Source of the DNA: OCS116 cluster bacterium | GTDB lineage: Bacteria; Pseudomonadota; Alphaproteobacteria; Rhizobiales; OSC116 | Direction: 5' to 3' | Length of the DNA stretch: 5,349 nt | NCBI GenBank assembly: GCA_002402005.2 | Contig: NVUS02000105.1 | Span: 1-5,349, forward strand | Part shown: positions 1 through 5,080 of the stretch, piece by piece | How the letters are laid out: every line of letters starts with the position of its first letter | Position numbering within the stretch: position 1 is the first letter of the stretch | Position numbers and translations under genes: made by a program | The notes under the pieces: generated by a model | The model's input: the letters and a program-made list of their open reading frames with translations, nothing else | Database searches by the model: none | What the model was told of the DNA's origin: nothing

Positions 1-756
1 ATTGAGCGGTTTGCGGCCGACGTTTCGCACGAGTTGAAAAACCCGTTGACCAGTTTGCGTAGCGCGGTCGAAACCTTGCCGATTGCCAAAAGTGCCGAAA
101 ACAAAGCCCGCTTGATGGAAATTATTCTGCAAGATGTCCAGCGCTTGGATCGGTTGATTACCGACATTAGTGATGCCTCGCGCTTAGATGCTGAATTGGC
201 ACGAGAAGAAAAAGAAATTGTTGATTTAAAAGCTTTGTTGGAGACTTTGGTGTTGATTGCCAATGAGACCAAAAAGAATGGTGAAGCGGAGATTGTGCTC
301 GACATTACCGAGCCGACCGCCAATTTATATGCAGGCAAAGACCCGTTTTTAATTGCCGGGCATAACATTCGTTTGGGACAGGTGGTGCAGAATATCATTG
401 GCAATGCGCGTTCGTTTGCGCCCAAAAATAGTGAAATTGATGTGATTATGCGGCGCATGGGCGCGTATATTTTTATCGATATTTTGGATAGCGGCACCGG
501 CATTCAGGCCGAGGATGTTGATCGGATATTTGAACGGTTTTACACTGACCGGCAACATATGATGGATGTTGACCCGGATAAATATGTGCAGCAAGATTTT
601 GGCGACAATTCGGGGCTTGGCCTGTCAATTTGCAAACAAATTATTGAAGCGCATCAAGGCACTATATCTGCTGAGAATATTGTGGTAAATGATCAGATAT
701 TGGGCGCGAAGTTTTCGATTAAATTGCCCGTTGGATCTGTGGCGAAAGCAACTTAA
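1..756 (+). CDS. chvG: ChvG/BvrS-like sensor histidine kinase, C-terminal part (5' end outside window)
   Basis: This is the cytoplasmic kinase half of a membrane sensor of a two-component system, which phosphorylates a ChvI/BvrR-type response regulator. The frame is open from base 1. The window starts just before the H-box, with FAADVSHELKNPLTSLRSAV; the phospho-accepting His is codon 10 (bases 28-30). Further on come the N-box (codons about 124-141, VVQNIIGNARSFAP), the G1 box DSGTGI (163-168), the F-box IFERFY (176-181) and the G2 box GLGLSI (205-210). A TTG at base 34 could be read as a start, but it lies inside the H-box, so the true start is upstream, with the sensor, membrane and HAMP parts. 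The stretch SAVETLP followed by RLDRLITDISDASRLDAELARE closely recalls rhizobial ChvG and Brucella BvrS, which respond to acid and envelope signals. The stop overlaps the next start (TAATG). The family is sure; the orthologue call rests on remembered sequence plus the hprK neighbour. Confidence 0.9.
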   Translation: MERFAADVSHELKNPLTSLRSAVETLPIAKSAENKARLMEIILQDVQRLDRLITDISDASRLDAELAREEKEIVDLKALLETLVLIANETKKNGEAEIVLDITEPTANLYAGKDPFLIAGHNIRLGQVVQNIIGNARSFAPKNSEIDVIMRRMGAYIFIDILDSGTGIQAEDVDRIFERFYTDRQHMMDVDPDKYVQQDFGDNSGLGLSICKQIIEAHQGTISAENIVVNDQILGAKFSIKLPVGSVAKAT

Positions 757-1271
757 TGCCCCAAAATACAACTGAGATTATAGATAGCAATAGCCACATT
801 ATGCATGCCACCAGCATATTTTTGGATGGTTTTGGCATTTTAATTGGCGGGCCTTCGGGCATTGGCAAATCGGCTTTGGCGCTGGATTTGTTGAATGATG
901 CGCATGGGTTTGACTATGTATTGCTTAACAGTGGTAGTAATTTGCTTATTGCGGATGACCAAACTCACATTGGCCGTGATGAGCGCGGTGCGATAGCTAA
1001 AATAGTGGCGCGTTGCCCGCAAAATATTGAAGGCATGCTTGAAGTGCGCGGCCTTGGCATTATTAAAGTGCCGTTTAAATCGCCAGCGCCGATTGATTTA
1101 TATGTAGAGATTGTTGACCAGCTGCCTGAGCGTATGCCTGAGGCGAAGGATCAGTTTCGGTATATTTTGAATGTTAAGACGGCTTATATTCAGATTCATA
1201 AGAATGATCGGTTGGCGAAGGCGCGGGTTAGGGCGGCTTTGTATGCTCATACACGGGCGAAGCTGGTTTAG
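756..1271 (+). CDS. hprK: HPr kinase/phosphorylase, short alphaproteobacterial form
   Basis: This 171-residue protein is an HprK catalytic domain, which phosphorylates and dephosphorylates a serine of HPr-type phosphocarriers. Visible motifs are the Walker A loop GGPSGIGKS (residues 31-39), LIADD (64-68) with the paired Asp expected near the active site, and the family signature LEVRGLGI (95-102). Gram-positive HprK is about 310 residues; the missing N-terminal domain is normal for alphaproteobacteria, so this is not a truncation. The residue after the Walker A serine is Ala40, where Gram-positive enzymes carry Glu. The ATG shares its A with the TAA of the kinase gene and has no clear Shine-Dalgarno sequence, which suggests translational coupling and one operon. 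In many relatives an EIIA-Man gene (manX) and ptsH follow; here no coding sequence follows in the next 580 bases. The likely role is regulation of the nitrogen-type PTS rather than sugar uptake, inferred from the family. Confidence 0.92.
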   Translation: MPQNTTEIIDSNSHIMHATSIFLDGFGILIGGPSGIGKSALALDLLNDAHGFDYVLLNSGSNLLIADDQTHIGRDERGAIAKIVARCPQNIEGMLEVRGLGIIKVPFKSPAPIDLYVEIVDQLPERMPEAKDQFRYILNVKTAYIQIHKNDRLAKARVRAALYAHTRAKLV

Positions 1272-1326
1272 GTTTATGCCTGGTTGCGGCGTACTCCTGC
1301 CTAGGCTCTGGAAGTTTGCTTTTTTG

Positions 1327-1598
1327 TTTGGCACTGCGTGCGTTCGCTCCGCTCTCTAGCTTAAGCCACTCAGCCGCTGATCAGCGGTGGAAACACCACC
1401 CAACCTGACCGCATTACGCTTAGTCAGCGCGAATATGCCGAAATTTCGAATTTAGGTGCGCGACATTCATGCCGAATTTGCCGTAATAAAATCTTTCGTG
1501 GGAAATAGGTCCGAAGCCCTTGGGCTGAGGCAAGCGCAACCGCGCGTCGCCGTTAGGCGCAGCAAGCGATGCGGAGCATCGCGCACGCAGTGGCCAAA
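1327..1598. repeat. imperfect inverted repeat pair, possible dispersed intergenic element
   Basis: The reverse complement of 1327-1352 reads GCGGAGC, GAA, then CGCACGCAGTG, CC and AAA. Positions 1571-1598 read GCGGAGC, ATCG, then CGCACGCAGTG, GCC and AAA. The two arms therefore share a 7-bp and an 11-bp identical block with small differences between and after them, about 220 bp apart and in opposite orientation. Divergence between the arms suggests two copies of an older repeat rather than a functional hairpin. A dispersed intergenic repeat is the simplest reading, but copy number elsewhere in the genome cannot be seen from this window. Confidence 0.45.
1566..1582. repeat. 7-bp perfect stem-loop inside the GC-rich repeat
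   Basis: GCGATGC (1566-1572), loop GGA, then GCATCGC (1576-1582). It is not followed by a T run on either strand, so it is not an intrinsic terminator. It overlaps the right arm of the inverted repeat pair and looks like the small core hairpins of intergenic REP-type elements. Confidence 0.5.
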
Positions 1599-1624
1599 TA
1601 TAAGTAGAGAGGCAAAGCCGAACG

Positions 1625-1661
1625 AAAAAAAACGGGCGCGCTGTATTTCAAGCTGCCCGTT
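1625..1661 (-). terminator. intrinsic terminator of the small RNA (and of lysR readthrough)
   Basis: Read on the - strand, AACGGGC (1661-1655) pairs with GCCCGTT (1637-1631), and an inner AGC/GCT pair strengthens the stem. It is followed at once by an unbroken run of eight T (1632-1625). On the + strand the hairpin is followed only by ATAATAATC, so the signal is directional. It lies about 190 bp beyond the lysR stop codon. Confidence 0.88.
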
Positions 1662-1757
1662 ATAATAATCTTTGGTCTGCCAAAAAAGGGAGGGATTGGC
1701 TGATAGAATTTAAAGGAGGGAGGAAAATTCTATCTAGTAACCAGAGATGATCTGTTG
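1625..1757 (-). ncRNA. probable small RNA with two anti-Shine-Dalgarno loops (alpha-r14 / cuckoo-like)
   Basis: On the - strand three hairpins follow one another. The first has a perfect 10-bp stem GATAGAATTT/AAATTCTATC (1702-1711 with 1725-1734) and the 13-nt loop UCCUCCCUCCUUU. One base later the second has stem GCCAA/TTGGC (1679-1683 with 1696-1700) and loop UCCCUCCCUUUU. After a 17-nt linker comes a terminator hairpin ending in eight U. Both loops are complementary to a Shine-Dalgarno region, matching the design of alphaproteobacterial anti-SD small RNAs (alpha-r14/NfeR1 type of rhizobia, CcsR/cuckoo RNAs of Rhodobacter), which bind mRNA ribosome sites. The 3' end is well supported. The 5' end near 1757 is inferred from a weak promoter match: TTGTGG (1792-1787), 17-bp spacer, GATAAA (1769-1764). 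The RNA could instead be processed from the 3' UTR of the lysR gene just upstream. On the + strand the GGAGG loop has no start codon after it. Confidence 0.72.
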
Positions 1758-1800
1758 AGGCCATTTATCTACTTTTTTCTGCCAACCCACAAACATATAC

Positions 1801-1821
1801 AGCGCATAGGAGCTATGCGTT
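1801..1821. promoter_or_regulatory. 17-bp inverted repeat between lysR and the small RNA, possible operator
   Basis: CGCATAG (1803-1809), spacer GAG, CTATGCG (1813-1819): a perfect dyad, extended by a G-T and an A-T pair outside. No T run follows on either strand, so it is unlikely to be a terminator. Its centre lies about 55 bp upstream of the inferred small-RNA start, a usual distance for a LysR-type activator site, but the half-site spacing is not the canonical T-N11-A. An RNA hairpin in the lysR 3' UTR is the alternative. Confidence 0.4.
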
Positions 1822-1854
1822 ATGGGAATACCTATGTAACATAATGTTATTTAA

Positions 1855-2742
1855 CTAGAAATTCCATTCTTTGGCTTTAGAAATAAGGAAATCTTTAAAT
1901 ACGCCAACACGTTTTGAGTTGCGTAGCTCTTCTGGGAAGACCAAATAGGTATCAAATTCGGGGGCTTCGATGTCTAATAATATCGGAATTAGGTTGGCGT
2001 CATCGATGATATAATCGGGTAGGGCAGCGAGGCCGATGCCATACATGCAAGCGCGTTTTAAGCCATAAACACTATTCATGCTTAAATGTGCCGCGCGTGG
2101 GGTGCGCGAATCGCGGCCTAGAGTTTCTAGCCAATTGATGTTTTTATAATAGGTTGGTGCATTGCTGCCATAGGTGAGGATTTTATGTTGATCTAAATCT
2201 TGGATCACTTGTGGTGTGCCATATTCGGCCAGATAATCGGGTGACGCATAGATGTGAAAATGTACGGTGAATAATTTGCGGGCAATCAAATCTTGCTGGG
2301 TGGGTTGGTGCAGTCTGATGGCCAGATCGGCTTCGCGCATGCCCAAATCAACATCGCGATCGCCCAAAATAACTTTTAGATTGATCTCAGGATATTGTTG
2401 CATAAATTCGTTGAGGCGCGGGGTCAGCCAATTGGCGCCGAGCCCTTCTGTGGTGGTGATGGTGAGATCGCCATAGGGTTTTTCGGTGCTGTCTTTGAGG
2501 ATGTTTTCAGCCATCTTAAGCTTAGAGAATACATCATGTGCGGTGCGGTACAGCATCTCGCCTTGCTCGGTGAGTTTAAGGCCGCGGGCATGACGTAAGA
2601 ATAATTTGGTTTTGACCTCATGCTCCAAATTGGCGATTTGGCGGCTGACGGCCGACTGGCTCAAATGCAGCTCTTCGCCAGCATGAGTGAAACTGCCCGC
2701 AGCAGCAACAGCATGAAAAATGCGTAACTTATCCCAATCCAT
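1855..2742 (-). CDS. lsrB: LysR-type transcriptional regulator, VtlR/LsrB-like
   Basis: This is a 295-residue LysR-family regulator of normal length. The N-terminal winged helix-turn-helix spans about residues 4-62 (core GSFTHAGEELHLSQSAVSR, 16-34), followed by a linker helix to about 88 and the two-lobed effector domain from about 92 (DLTITTTEGLGANWLTP). The start MDWDKLRIFHAVAAAGSFTHA, the HARGLKLTEQGE segment and the position beside trxB match the VtlR/LsrB regulators of rhizobia, Brucella and Agrobacterium, which control small RNAs, surface and oxidative-stress functions. Only one cysteine is present (Cys232), so an intramolecular disulfide switch, as proposed for S. meliloti LsrB, is not possible in the monomer. 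The ATG at 2742 follows a weak AGGGA (2758-2754) at 11 nt and a GGA at 5 nt. The gene is 111 bp downstream of trxB on the same strand but has its own promoter. Symbol by similarity and synteny; vtlR is an equal name. Confidence 0.88.
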   Translation of the reverse strand: MDWDKLRIFHAVAAAGSFTHAGEELHLSQSAVSRQIANLEHEVKTKLFLRHARGLKLTEQGEMLYRTAHDVFSKLKMAENILKDSTEKPYGDLTITTTEGLGANWLTPRLNEFMQQYPEINLKVILGDRDVDLGMREADLAIRLHQPTQQDLIARKLFTVHFHIYASPDYLAEYGTPQVIQDLDQHKILTYGSNAPTYYKNINWLETLGRDSRTPRAAHLSMNSVYGLKRACMYGIGLAALPDYIIDDANLIPILLDIEAPEFDTYLVFPEELRNSKRVGVFKDFLISKAKEWNF

Positions 2743-2769
2743 TTTTTTCCGAGTCCCTAAGCTTGTGGG

Positions 2770-2807
2770 TCACAATTATGGCGCTAGCCACTCCCTGCTA
2801 ACTGTGA
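2770..2807. promoter_or_regulatory. inverted repeat in the lysR leader, possible autoregulatory site
   Basis: TCACAATTA (2770-2778) and TAACTGTGA (2799-2807) are 9-bp arms with one mismatch, separated by 20 bp that contain a smaller GGC-TAGC-GCC dyad. The element starts right at the inferred transcription start of lysR. It may be an operator for autoregulation or form a leader hairpin; there is no T run, so a trxB terminator is unlikely. Confidence 0.35.
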
Positions 2808-2815
2808 TTCCCTAC

Positions 2816-2844
2816 AGCATATTATTTTTATCGCGTAACGTCAA
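2816..2844 (-). promoter_or_regulatory. sigma70-type promoter of lysR
   Basis: On the - strand, TTGACG (2844-2839) is followed by a 17-bp AT-rich spacer and TATGCT (2821-2816), a good housekeeping promoter match. It begins 10 bp after the trxB stop codon and would give a leader of roughly 65 nt before the lysR ATG at 2742. The regulator gene can therefore be expressed independently of trxB. Confidence 0.65.
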
Positions 2845-2853
2845 AGGTTGAGC

Positions 2854-3792
2854 TTATTCTTGCTCGGCTAAATATTTTTCGACTTCCAATGCGGCCATGC
2901 AGCCCATGCCAGCGGCGGTGACGGCTTGGCGATATTTATCGTCTGTTACATCGCCGGCGGCATAAATGCCGGGAATGTTGGTTTCGGTGCTATCGGGCGC
3001 GGTGATGAGATAGCCGCCTTGTTTGGTTTCTAGCTGGCCGGTGAACAGGCTGGTGGCAGGGGCATGGCCAATGGCGATGAACACGCCATCGGCAGCAATG
3101 GTGCTGACTTGGCCGGTTTTGACATTTTTGATTTTGACGCCCGTGACGCCAGCGGGCATGGCACCGACAATTTCTTCTAATGTGGTATCCCATAACACTT
3201 CGATTTTTTCATTTTTCTCGAGGCGGTTGATGAGGATTTTCTCGGCTCTAAAGCTATCACGTCTATGCAAGACGGTGACTTTGGTAGCGAAATTGGTGAG
3301 AAAGAGGGCTTCTTCGACTGCGGTATTGCCGCCGCCGACCACGATCACTTCTTTGTTGCGATAGAAAAAGCCATCGCAGGTGGCGCAAGCTGATACGCCA
3401 AAACCTTGGAAGGTTTCTTCTGAGGGTAGGCCGAGCCATTTGGCTTGTGCACCGGTGCAGATGATCAGGGCATCGCAAGTGTATTTGGTGCCGCTATCGC
3501 CGATTAGCACAATGGGTTTGGCTTTGAGATCAACTTCCATGATGTGATCTGCAACAATATTTGCGCCCATTTTGACCGCTTGGGCTTTCATTTGTTCCAT
3601 GAGCCACGGGCCTTGAATCTCATCGGCGAAACCCGGGTAATTTTCGACCTCGGTGGTGATGGTGAGCTGGCCGCCTGGTTGAATGCCCATAATGATGGTG
3701 GGCTCTAACATGGCGCGTGAGGCGTAAATGGCTGCGCTATAACCTGCGGGGCCAGAACCTAAAATAATGAGTTTTGAATGTGTTGCAGTCAT
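2854..3792 (-). CDS. trxB: thioredoxin reductase (NADPH)
   Basis: This 312-residue cytoplasmic flavoenzyme moves electrons from NADPH through FAD and a redox-active disulfide to thioredoxin, feeding ribonucleotide reduction and peroxide defence. The FAD-binding Rossmann motif is GSGPAG (12-17). The catalytic pair is CATC (Cys136 and Cys139, followed by Asp140). The NADPH domain carries VGGGNTA (152-158) and HRRDSFRA (176-183, basic residues for the NADPH 2'-phosphate). The second FAD contact is GIYAAGDV (275-282). Length and the order FAD-NADPH-FAD match low-molecular-weight bacterial TrxB. The ATG at 3792 has a clear AGGAG (3802-3798) five bases upstream. The gene is transcribed toward lysR and away from lrp, an order that I recall from rhizobial genomes. 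No terminator is visible between trxB and lysR, so readthrough into lysR is likely. Confidence 0.97.
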   Translation of the reverse strand: MTATHSKLIILGSGPAGYSAAIYASRAMLEPTIIMGIQPGGQLTITTEVENYPGFADEIQGPWLMEQMKAQAVKMGANIVADHIMEVDLKAKPIVLIGDSGTKYTCDALIICTGAQAKWLGLPSEETFQGFGVSACATCDGFFYRNKEVIVVGGGNTAVEEALFLTNFATKVTVLHRRDSFRAEKILINRLEKNEKIEVLWDTTLEEIVGAMPAGVTGVKIKNVKTGQVSTIAADGVFIAIGHAPATSLFTGQLETKQGGYLITAPDSTETNIPGIYAAGDVTDDKYRQAVTAAGMGCMAALEVEKYLAEQE

Positions 3793-3797
3793 GACAG

Positions 3798-3802
3798 CTC
3801 CT
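3798..3802 (-). promoter_or_regulatory. ribosome binding site of trxB
   Basis: AGGAG on the - strand, five bases before the ATG at 3792. It fixes the start of the reductase. Confidence 0.8.
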
Positions 3803-3820
3803 GAATAAAAATATATATTT

Positions 3821-3852
3821 CTTATGTCGCCTATTCACGCACTGTTTTCAAG
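3821..3852 (-). promoter_or_regulatory. candidate trxB promoter, heat-shock (RpoH)-like
   Basis: On the - strand CCACTTGAA ends at 3847 with CTTGAA as the -35, then a 17-bp spacer, then CGACATAAG (3829-3821). The -35 is a strong match to the RpoH consensus (CTTGAA); the -10 keeps CAT but lacks the full CCCCAT. As a housekeeping promoter it is mediocre. Transcription would start about 20 nt before the trxB ATG. Control of trxB by heat or oxidative stress would fit its function, but this is a motif-level guess. Confidence 0.4.
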
Positions 3853-3939
3853 TGGTTTATCTTATAATTTTAGCGTTATTGACGAAAATCTATAGCCTTT
3901 AGTATCACATATTGAATTTACTTAAAATTTGGGTATTTT

Positions 3940-3979
3940 ATTGTAATATTATGATTCAGAATTGTAATTATATTACAAT
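3940..3979. promoter_or_regulatory. AT-rich palindrome and direct repeat upstream of lrp, likely operator
   Basis: ATTGTAAT-TAT-ATTACAAT (3961-3979) is a perfect palindrome with 8-bp arms. The same ATTGTAAT also occurs at 3940-3947, exactly 21 bp upstream, so the two left half-sites lie two helical turns apart on one face of the DNA. Helically phased AT-rich sites suit a multimeric Lrp/AsnC regulator, so autoregulation of the gene at 4022 is the favoured reading, perhaps also affecting divergent trxB. Weak promoter candidates for lrp overlap: TTGAAT (3912-3917) with TATTTT (3934-3939), or a TACAAT -10 (3974-3979) inside the palindrome. Confidence 0.5.
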
Positions 3980-4011
3980 ATATGCTAGTGTTGGGTAACG
4001 AATTGAATTGA

Positions 4012-4016
4012 AGAGG
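4012..4016 (+). promoter_or_regulatory. ribosome binding site that decides the lrp start
   Basis: AGAGG lies five bases before the ATG at 4022. A GTG at 4016 is in frame two codons earlier but overlaps this site, so the ATG is preferred. Confidence 0.7.
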
Positions 4017-4021
4017 TGTTT

Positions 4022-4507
4022 ATGGTCGCGGTGAATTTGGACGCAACGGATTGGCGGATATTGCAAATATTGCAAAATAATGGCCGTATCACCAATGTGG
4101 ATTTGGCCAAAATGTTGGGCATATCGCCGCCGCCATGTTTGCGCCGGGTGCGGGCGCTTGAACAAGCCGGCATGATAAAGGGCTACCGCACGATATTGGC
4201 CGAAAAACAATTGGGTTTTGACTTAACTGTATTTGCCATGGTGGGGTTGCACAACCAATCTGAAGCGGATTTGTTGGCGTTTGAAGCTTTGGTGAATAGC
4301 TGGCCATTGGTGCGCGAAGCCTACATGCTATCGGGTGAGGCTGACTATATATTGAAATGTGTGGCACCGGATTTGACGGTGTTTCAGAATTTTGTGATTG
4401 ACGATTTAACCGCCGCGCCGAATGTTGACAATGTGAAAACTTCGCTGACCATAAAATGTAGCAAACAAGAGTCTGGTGTTCCGCTTGAATTTGTGAAGCC
4501 AGAATGA
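4022..4507 (+). CDS. lrp: Lrp/AsnC family transcriptional regulator
   Basis: A 161-residue DNA-binding protein of standard Lrp length. The N-terminal helix-turn-helix starts after NLDATDWRILQILQNNGRI, with ITNVDLAKMLGISPPPCLRR at about 23-42 as its core. The C-terminal RAM (amino-acid sensing, oligomerising) domain covers about residues 65-145 and contains the SGEADY segment (104-109) equivalent to the GxxDY ligand-pocket motif. Such proteins form dimers to hexadecamers and respond to amino acids. The start is the ATG placed by the AGAGG site. It is divergent from trxB and convergent with greA, with a shared terminator 20 bp after the stop. The AT-rich palindrome upstream suggests autoregulation. 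The symbol is generic: alphaproteobacteria carry many Lrp paralogues, and target genes cannot be read from sequence. Confidence 0.9.
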   Translation: MVAVNLDATDWRILQILQNNGRITNVDLAKMLGISPPPCLRRVRALEQAGMIKGYRTILAEKQLGFDLTVFAMVGLHNQSEADLLAFEALVNSWPLVREAYMLSGEADYILKCVAPDLTVFQNFVIDDLTAAPNVDNVKTSLTIKCSKQESGVPLEFVKPE

Positions 4508-4516
4508 ATGTTGCAC

Positions 4517-4552
4517 CCAAAATAAAAGCCGCTCAGGTAACTGAACGGCTTT
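4517..4552. terminator. terminator between convergent lrp and greA
   Basis: AAAGCCGCTCAG (4525-4536), loop GTAA, CTGAACGGCTTT (4541-4552). On the - strand the one mismatch becomes a U-G pair and the stem is followed by TTTTATTTT, so it is a good terminator for greA. On the + strand the stem has a C-A mismatch and ends CTTTGAATTT, a weaker signal that probably still serves lrp. Confidence 0.88.
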
Positions 4553-4576
4553 GAATTTATAACAGTGCTTAAAATT

Positions 4577-5050
4577 CTATTTGAATTCAATGCTTAGGAC
4601 TTCATAGACCTTGCCACCGCCTGGGGTGTTGACCTCGGCGCTGTCCTCAACCTGTTTGTTGATTAAGGCGCGGGCAATTGGAGAGGTGATGGAGATTTTG
4701 CCCTGTTTGACATCAGCTTCGGCTTCACCAACAATTTGATAAGTCACTTCTTCATTGGTATCTTCATCGACCAAGCCGACGGTGGCACCAAAGATGATTT
4801 TATCACCAGATAATTTGCTGACATCGATAACTTCGGCCAAAGCCAAGTTGGATTCTAGCATTTGAATGGTGGCTTCATTCATGCCCTGATCTTCTTTGGC
4901 GGCATGATATTCGGCGTTTTCGGACAGGTCACCATGTTTGCGGGCTTCAGAAATGGCGTTAACAATGGCGGGACGATCGACTGATTTGCGGCGTTTGGCG
5001 TCCGCTTGCATTGCGGCATGGCCAGCAATTGTCATTGGGATTTTTTCCAT
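4577..5050 (-). CDS. greA: transcription elongation factor GreA
   Basis: This 157-residue protein enters the secondary channel of RNA polymerase and stimulates cleavage of backtracked transcripts. The N-terminal antiparallel coiled coil spans about residues 8-76. Its tip holds HGDLSENAEYHAAKE (39-53), with the two acidic residues Asp41 and Glu44 that coordinate the catalytic Mg2+ in E. coli GreA. The C-terminal FKBP-like domain includes LSGDKIIFGATVGLVDED (80-97), YQIVGEAEAD (104-113) and ISITSPIARALI (119-130), all standard. Length equals the usual 157-158. The ATG at 5050 is preceded by AAGGA (5061-5057) at six bases. It is convergent with lrp and divergent from the gene at 5303. The leader carries a strong terminator-like hairpin between promoter and gene, suggesting attenuation. 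Confidence 0.97.
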   Translation of the reverse strand: MEKIPMTIAGHAAMQADAKRRKSVDRPAIVNAISEARKHGDLSENAEYHAAKEDQGMNEATIQMLESNLALAEVIDVSKLSGDKIIFGATVGLVDEDTNEEVTYQIVGEAEADVKQGKISITSPIARALINKQVEDSAEVNTPGGGKVYEVLSIEFK

Positions 5051-5056
5051 TTTATG

Positions 5057-5061
5057 TCCTT
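5057..5061 (-). promoter_or_regulatory. ribosome binding site of greA
   Basis: AAGGA on the - strand, six bases before the ATG at 5050. It lies about 20 nt beyond the T run of the leader terminator, so it is included only in readthrough transcripts. Confidence 0.75.
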
Positions 5062-5080
5062 CGTATTCTATTGGAATGCT

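Larger units (their letters stand above)
1272..1624. other. gene-free stretch with palindromes and degenerate repeat sequence
   Basis: I see no credible gene here on either strand: the short open frames have no ribosome binding site and are rich in Arg/Ser/Cys, as expected of chance reading of GC-rich repeats. Visible structures are a perfect 14-bp palindrome CCGCTGATCAGCGG (1374-1387), a hairpin GGTGG-AAACA-CCACC (1386-1400), CGAAATTTCG (1439-1448) and a hairpin GCGATGC-GGA-GCATCGC (1566-1582). Two related GC-rich segments face each other at 1327-1352 and 1571-1598. The part from about 1510 to 1620 is more GC-rich than the neighbouring genes. No convincing intrinsic terminator for the chvG-hprK transcript was found; the T-rich run near 1319-1329 has only weak structure before it. 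Confidence 0.6.

Noticed and set aside
34..36. TTG as start codon of the first gene
   Set aside because: The frame is open to base 1 and the TTG lies inside the H-box, after the catalytic His codon at 28-30; the gene is cut by the window edge.
1300..1330. intrinsic terminator of hprK at the T-rich run
   Set aside because: The preceding sequence (GCCTAGGC and neighbours) gives no stable stem directly before the T run.
1098..1359. open frames on both strands over the 3' end of hprK
   Set aside because: They are shadows of hprK and the adjoining repeat, without start signals or family resemblance.
1456..1665. 69-codon open frame on the + strand
   Set aside because: No ribosome binding site, Arg/Ser/Cys-rich composition, runs through palindromic repeat DNA and into the terminator hairpin of the opposite strand.
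1712..1724. GGAGGGAGG on the + strand as a ribosome binding site
   Set aside because: No start codon follows at a usable distance, and the hairpin plus the - strand terminator point to the complementary RNA.
1734..1796. 20-codon open frame on the - strand (MFVGWQKKVDKWPQQIISGY)
   Set aside because: No Shine-Dalgarno sequence precedes its ATG, its start lies upstream of the inferred small-RNA start, and it resembles no family I know, including the DUF1127 proteins found beside CcsR RNAs. Ribosome profiling could revive it.
4016..4018. GTG start for lrp
   Set aside because: It overlaps the AGAGG ribosome binding site; the ATG at 4022 has correct spacing.
4089..4520. 143-codon open frame on the - strand opposite lrp
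   Set aside because: It lies antisense to a clear Lrp gene, is rich in Pro/Ser and has no recognisable domain.
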